The notes below the pieces were generated by a model. The model made no database searches. It was not told where the DNA came from and was given only the letters and a program-made list of their open reading frames with translations. The position numbers and the translations under genes were made by a program. DNA of 64,000 nt from Rhizoctonia solani (Eukaryota; Basidiomycota; Agaricomycetes; Cantharellales; Ceratobasidiaceae), in assembly GCF_016906535.1 (NCBI RefSeq), contig NC_057377.1:1550001-1614000 (forward strand). The letters run 5' to 3'. Below, in pieces: positions 59,765 through 64,000 of this stretch (the stretch's first letter is position 1; every line of letters starts with the position of its first letter).

Positions 59765-61144
59765 GGCGAGAAACTATCTGAGAAGGTGAGCTGGATGAAC
59801 TATTAGTACCAGTGATGTTGGGGGGTTTAAATCCCTCCCTCCCAAGGAGTTTGCCTAAACACCATCGGAAACCTCCGAATGGGAGGCTTTAATATTGGAC
59901 ACGGCACGCATTTACCCATAATTAGCATGTTACCCCTCGATCTAGTTCCGACTACCAGCGGAAAGATGAGTAAAACGATTGACGATAAACCGGCATGAGC
60001 CCTTATTGGCCACGATAAAAGTCCCTCATGCTTGGTGTATTCGCATGCATGAGTTCCTGGTATATCAGGACCAAATAGAATCCCATAGTGGATCTTCGAT
60101 TATGGGTGGAAGTAGAATAGTCTCAGCCTTAATCATCATTGACTGCAGCTCTAATAAGACCTTAATTTAACCATGGCTCTGGATGTACTAACGCTAGAAA
60201 GCGCAGTCTACGTATATTTAATCATACCTAGCCATTACAGATTTAGTACCACGGTTTATTCGGTCAAAAGCACTCTGCGCCGGCCCCGAGCAAAAAGATG
60301 CATGCTATCTCGAAACTATAAGACGTGGTTCTAGCTTTTGGGATCAGGGGTACATAACAAATAACAGAGGCAATAAAGCAGCTCCTGTGGATATAGGTCA
60401 TTGGTAACCTGGACTGTGGGTAGAATTTTAATCATTTGCAACGATGTCGATTATTCAAGCCGTTCAAATCTTGAGTTTTCGGTACCACTATAGCCGGGAA
60501 GAAACGTGTTGAGGACGAGTCACCGTCACCATCGGTGATCCCGTGTCACTTATGTCATACTTTGAATTGCATAAGATAGACACATACAATAAGCCGCTCG
60601 TCATCAGCCTGACGATGTGTTGCACAGGGCCCATTCGAATTGTCCCCTCAAGTCACAACAACATGTATGGACACCAAGGCATGTACATCTCGCCACGTCC
60701 TCGTCTAGGTTACCCCGTGGCACTTTTTTTGATCGGCTGAAAGATATGCCCTTCAGTTTACCTCTAATTTTGTACTGTTCTCCCAAACTAGCGCTCTAGA
60801 TCTGTATCGATGATTTCACCTTTTTACGGACATAATTTCCTGTTTAGCGCCTACGCACCTATCTTATATATGCCTACCGCAGCTGCCGCGGAGATCAAAC
60901 AACCAAATGACTCATCGAAACGATTTATTGCCCCCGAGTGGCACAAAAGGGACGGAGATCGACCATTTTTAATATCCAGAACTTTTGATCTCATCTTCTG
61001 AGTTCAATAGGATGTCATCTATTATTACATGTATAGTAGCTACCACTATATAAGCTTAATGTGATTTGTAAGCATAACAGTACTAGGCACAAATTTACAA
61101 AGTGAAGTGAATGGAGAAATGGCAGTTGGCCCTAATTTCTACAT
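59765..61144. other. Long intergenic stretch
   Basis: About 1.4 kb. Only short open frames (60-65 codons) with no motifs. No repeats, RNA genes or mobile-element ends were recognised. Confidence 0.45.
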
Positions 61145-62901
61145 TTAATGAAACTCGCTAGACCTGCCAAAAGCAGGGCGGCCATCAGAACGTAATATCC
61201 CAAACTTGATTCTGAGAGTAAGTAGTTGTTTCCTACCACCTTCGCAAACCTGATCCAGAGTAGGATTTCGAGTAGCCAGCACAAACCCGGAGAAAGACGT
61301 ATCGCTCGAGTGTCCATTATCTCGGAGTGCATAGATTCCAACCCCAAGTGTTGCGATCGCAACACATATTACGATAACATACGCATTTATAAGAACGCTT
61401 TGATCGTACAAGTAAACGTTGACTCGATCTACGGCAAAACACGTGGTTTCGGTCTGAAATAGCTCGAGACTGATAATACTGATGACAACGTTTTGCATAA
61501 GCCGTTCTACGTTATCCGAGATATTCACAAAAATAAACGGGGCTTGCTCGGATGGGTTTATAAAAGAGGCAAGAGCGGCGTTAGATGAGGGGGATAAAAG
61601 GTTTCCGTTTTGATCTTGGGACAAGTTTCCAGTAAAAACATCAAACGTGGCGTCAATCAACGCTGCTGCACCGGTGAGTAGGGGATTATCGTTGACCAAA
61701 CTCATAGAACCCCCAGGCTGACCAGCCGGCGAAATCATTGTTAAGTTTGACAAAGAAACCACCTGTTTGGTTGCATTGCTATACACTGTTATCCCATAGT
61801 TGGATATATACGGGACGCAATTCAACGTTGTAGGGGGACGAGTTCTAGGGCTAGATGTATAGAGGACCTGCAGTATAGGAACATTCTGGCCAGAATTGCC
61901 ATCCCGGACGTCATAACGCGTACCTCGCCAAAATGTATCACGTTGGGGATTTGGGTCCACTTGTGCTGTACTATTTTGTTCGGAACACTCCAGTGCAGGG
62001 GCTATCAGAGATAGCGGGTATGTGATATTGATATTAGCTGTCGATCCAGGGTAGTGTACAGAGCGAGTAAAAGAACCGGATAGAAGTGATTGAAACACCA
62101 ATCGTCGCAAGGACGGGGAAGGGCCTCTATATCGCCCCCCAGGAGATGGGTACCTAATTAAGCCTCTGTCGGTGACATTCCCAAGGTCAAGGGTTGGAAC
62201 TAAACAAATTGAGGAAGAAGACCTGTCAACAGGTTTGATACGCAAAGTAGCTGGAGTAAAGACAGTGGCGATCGGTAGAAGCCATGCTACGATAGCGAGA
62301 AGTAGAGCGAGTCTTGCTGAGCGGTAGAGGTCTGCTTGAAACAAACTTCTTGGGTCTCCTCCAAAAGCTCCGAATAAAGAATCAAGTGCCTTGACTGAGA
62401 AGGTACTACCTCTCACAGATTTCCATACTTGCTGGGTAAATGCCATTCCCATCGAGGCCAATAGAGCTGTTTTGAGGCCCATAGCTAGCGCTGTCCCAAT
62501 CCTAATAGCCCAAGCTTGATCGAACGAGGTTGTTAACCTTCCGTCCAGATAAGAATTGAACGCGTGGTGGGCTACCCCACAACCAACCCCTATAATTAAC
62601 AGGCATGACATTAAAATAGTGGTCCATAGGTCTAATCTACCCGGATCCAAAAATGAGTCGTCAAGATTATCTTCCAGATCAAAGGCATGGACCTCGTGGA
62701 GTATGTCAAAATTCACCTGCTTGGTGGGGCGAATATGAGCCACGACATTGCTGCGGGTGCCCTCGTGGACACCCAGTTGCAAGGAGGACCGAGTTTGGTG
62801 GTGTCCAAGGAGGTGGGTTTCATCTTCAGATAAATTTACCAGTACGTTTTAAGTTTTACTTATTAGTGAGCGAAAATACGTTGACACTTACCCTCACTCA
62901 T
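61145..62901 (-). CDS. Conserved fungal multi-pass membrane protein of unknown function
   Basis: A tiny first exon (ATG AGT GAG G, from 62901) joins across an intron to an exon reading DETHLLGHHQTRSSLQL, continuing into a single long exon to the stop at 61145. Length is about 565 residues. Hydrophobic segments occur near 62600 (ILMSCLLIIGVGCGVAHHAF), 62480 (AMGLKTALLASMGMAF), 62310 (LALLLAIVAWLLPIATVF) and near the C-terminus, 61385 (LINAYVIVICVAIATLGVGI). Between them lies a large, probably extracellular, Asn-glycosylatable domain of about 300 residues. This layout resembles large Agaricomycete families annotated only as transmembrane proteins. I cannot assign a function. Confidence 0.75.
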
Positions 62902-63737
62902 TTTCCGGCTTCAATAAAAGATATGAAAAGTCAGAAGGTCAGCCGGGGATGTAGAAATCGTGTTGTAAAATCAAGACTTTGGTCCAGAGTTAGGGCTTAG
63001 GAAATACCCGTGGAATGCCCTCGCCAAGTCGTAATAGAAACGTTAAAGCGAATAAGCACAGCCCGCCCACCCAAACCTGGGAGGTCGTGGTACACAAGTC
63101 AAATCTCTTCTTGGATCAAAAAAGAAAGTACATGTCAGGGAAGGCTCTACAATACGAGCATACTGTGCTTTGGTAAGAGTAGTATACAGCGCCAAGCTTA
63201 CTCAAGCTGCGCAGCCTTGTGATCACGTGTGGCATTTTTTAATACACCTCCATATATAAACAATGCGGGAGCTGCATGCGAACTGGGCAAACCGCTCATA
63301 AAACACCGAACCGTAAACCGCTACAACGAAACACAAGAGCTACAGAACCAGAAGCGGAGACAAAACAAAACACAAGGAAGTAGCGCGGTCAGAGGACAAG
63401 AAAAAGTCGGCGTATTCACATGTGGCATTGTCCGAGCAAACTTTGGGCTCAACCAGATCATAATTGACATGTGTCATCTTTTAAATAGGGGAGCCAGACT
63501 ATGGGTCTTTAGCAATAAATTTTGAGTGACATTGCTCGACACTCCAGGTCTAATTCGCCGGGCTGAACACGGCTTAGTGCTTGGGATTAATAATAGAGTT
63601 TGCATAAATCCTATATCAAACGAGTACTTCCAAATAAATGATTCTATGCTCGTATACATACATTCTGAAACGATCTTATAATTAAGCACAATTTTGTATT
63701 AGCGTATTCAGAAGTATAATAACGTTAACATACAAAA
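62902..63737. other. Intergenic region near the right edge
   Basis: About 840 bases containing the promoter of the membrane protein gene. A 98-codon plus frame at 63229-63525 is Gln/Arg-rich, without recognisable motif. Otherwise nothing was identified. Confidence 0.45.
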
Positions 63738-64000
63738 CTAGCCTGGCAATAACTTTTTTAATGATTTAATGTAGAAAGAGTCGAGCTCCGACAGAATAAT
63801 TGAGTTGTGAATATGGCTCGCATTCATCAAACCGAAGCACGAATACGGGGTGGCTCCAGGCAAGGGCTCGTTCTTTTGTCTTATACACAAAGACAACCTG
63901 AGGATCCTGATCACTCGATCAGGAAGCATATACATGTCGGCGTTTGATCCATCGGTGTTGTGGTTAAATCCGAAGGCACTTCCAGCCGTGATAAGTGGCA
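63738..64000 (-). CDS. C-terminal part of an unidentified gene, cut by the window edge
   Basis: On the minus strand the frame is open from the window edge to a stop at 63738. The first part reads PLITAGSAFGFNHNTDGSNA and DMYMLPDRVIRILR, which looks like protein. After CTCAG/GTTGTC near 63888 there may be an intron, so the remaining codons to 63738 are uncertain. I do not recognise the family. Confidence 0.35.
   Translation of the reverse strand, partial: PLITAGSAFGFNHNTDGSNADMYMLPDRVIRILRLSLCIRQKNEPLPGATPYSCFGLMNASHIHNSIILSELDSFYIKSLKKLLPG

Overview
This window looks like nuclear DNA of a filamentous basidiomycete of the class Agaricomycetes. Nearly every gene is cut by many short introns (about 50-60 nt) with GT..AG ends and CTAA-type branch sites. 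The contents include a class II laccase, a fused MoaA-MoaC molybdenum cofactor gene, an Ark/Prk actin-endocytosis kinase and two mushroom-type Cys-rich membrane proteins. A Rhizoctonia/Ceratobasidium-like fungus is plausible, but that is inference from family content only. Gene models were spliced by eye, so individual exon borders may be off.

Layout, left to right. 0.9-6.7 kb: SMC4 condensin ATPase (+) with a long charged N-terminal extension. 7.5-13.6 kb: a possible copper neighbourhood made of a secreted laccase (-), a HAD-family dehalogenase-like hydrolase (+) and a Ctr-type copper transporter (-). 14.4-22.2 kb: Ark/Prk-like kinase (-), divergent from histidyl-tRNA synthetase (+), which appears to have two starts (mitochondrial and cytosolic). 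22.2-23.5 kb: AT-rich gene-poor DNA. 23.5-25.5 kb: CDK-like kinase (-). 26.2-32.1 kb: GNAT acetyltransferase, DUF726 alpha/beta-hydrolase membrane protein and the twin-CX9C protein CMC4, all on +.

32.4-42.8 kb is the accessory part. Two paralogous secreted/type I membrane proteins (-) bracket a short-chain dehydrogenase and an island of mobile DNA: a 924-bp element with 134-bp terminal inverted repeats flanked by TA, a 212-bp inverted-repeat element, a 175-bp solo LTR with an exact 5-bp target duplication, and an LTR-like stretch.

44-58 kb returns to dense housekeeping genes: a divergent SKP1 paralogue, MoaA-MoaC (mitochondrial cPMP synthesis), a 3-hydroxyisobutyrate-dehydrogenase-like enzyme, the Golgi SNARE GOS1, methionine aminopeptidase 2 and Elongator subunit ELP1. 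58-64 kb holds an F-box-like protein, a conserved multi-pass membrane protein and a gene fragment that runs off the right edge. No rRNA, convincing tRNA or CRISPR was seen. I did not find a clearly new defence or metabolic system. The best leads are the paralogue/transposon island, the laccase-copper transporter pairing, the dual-start HisRS and the altered SKP1.
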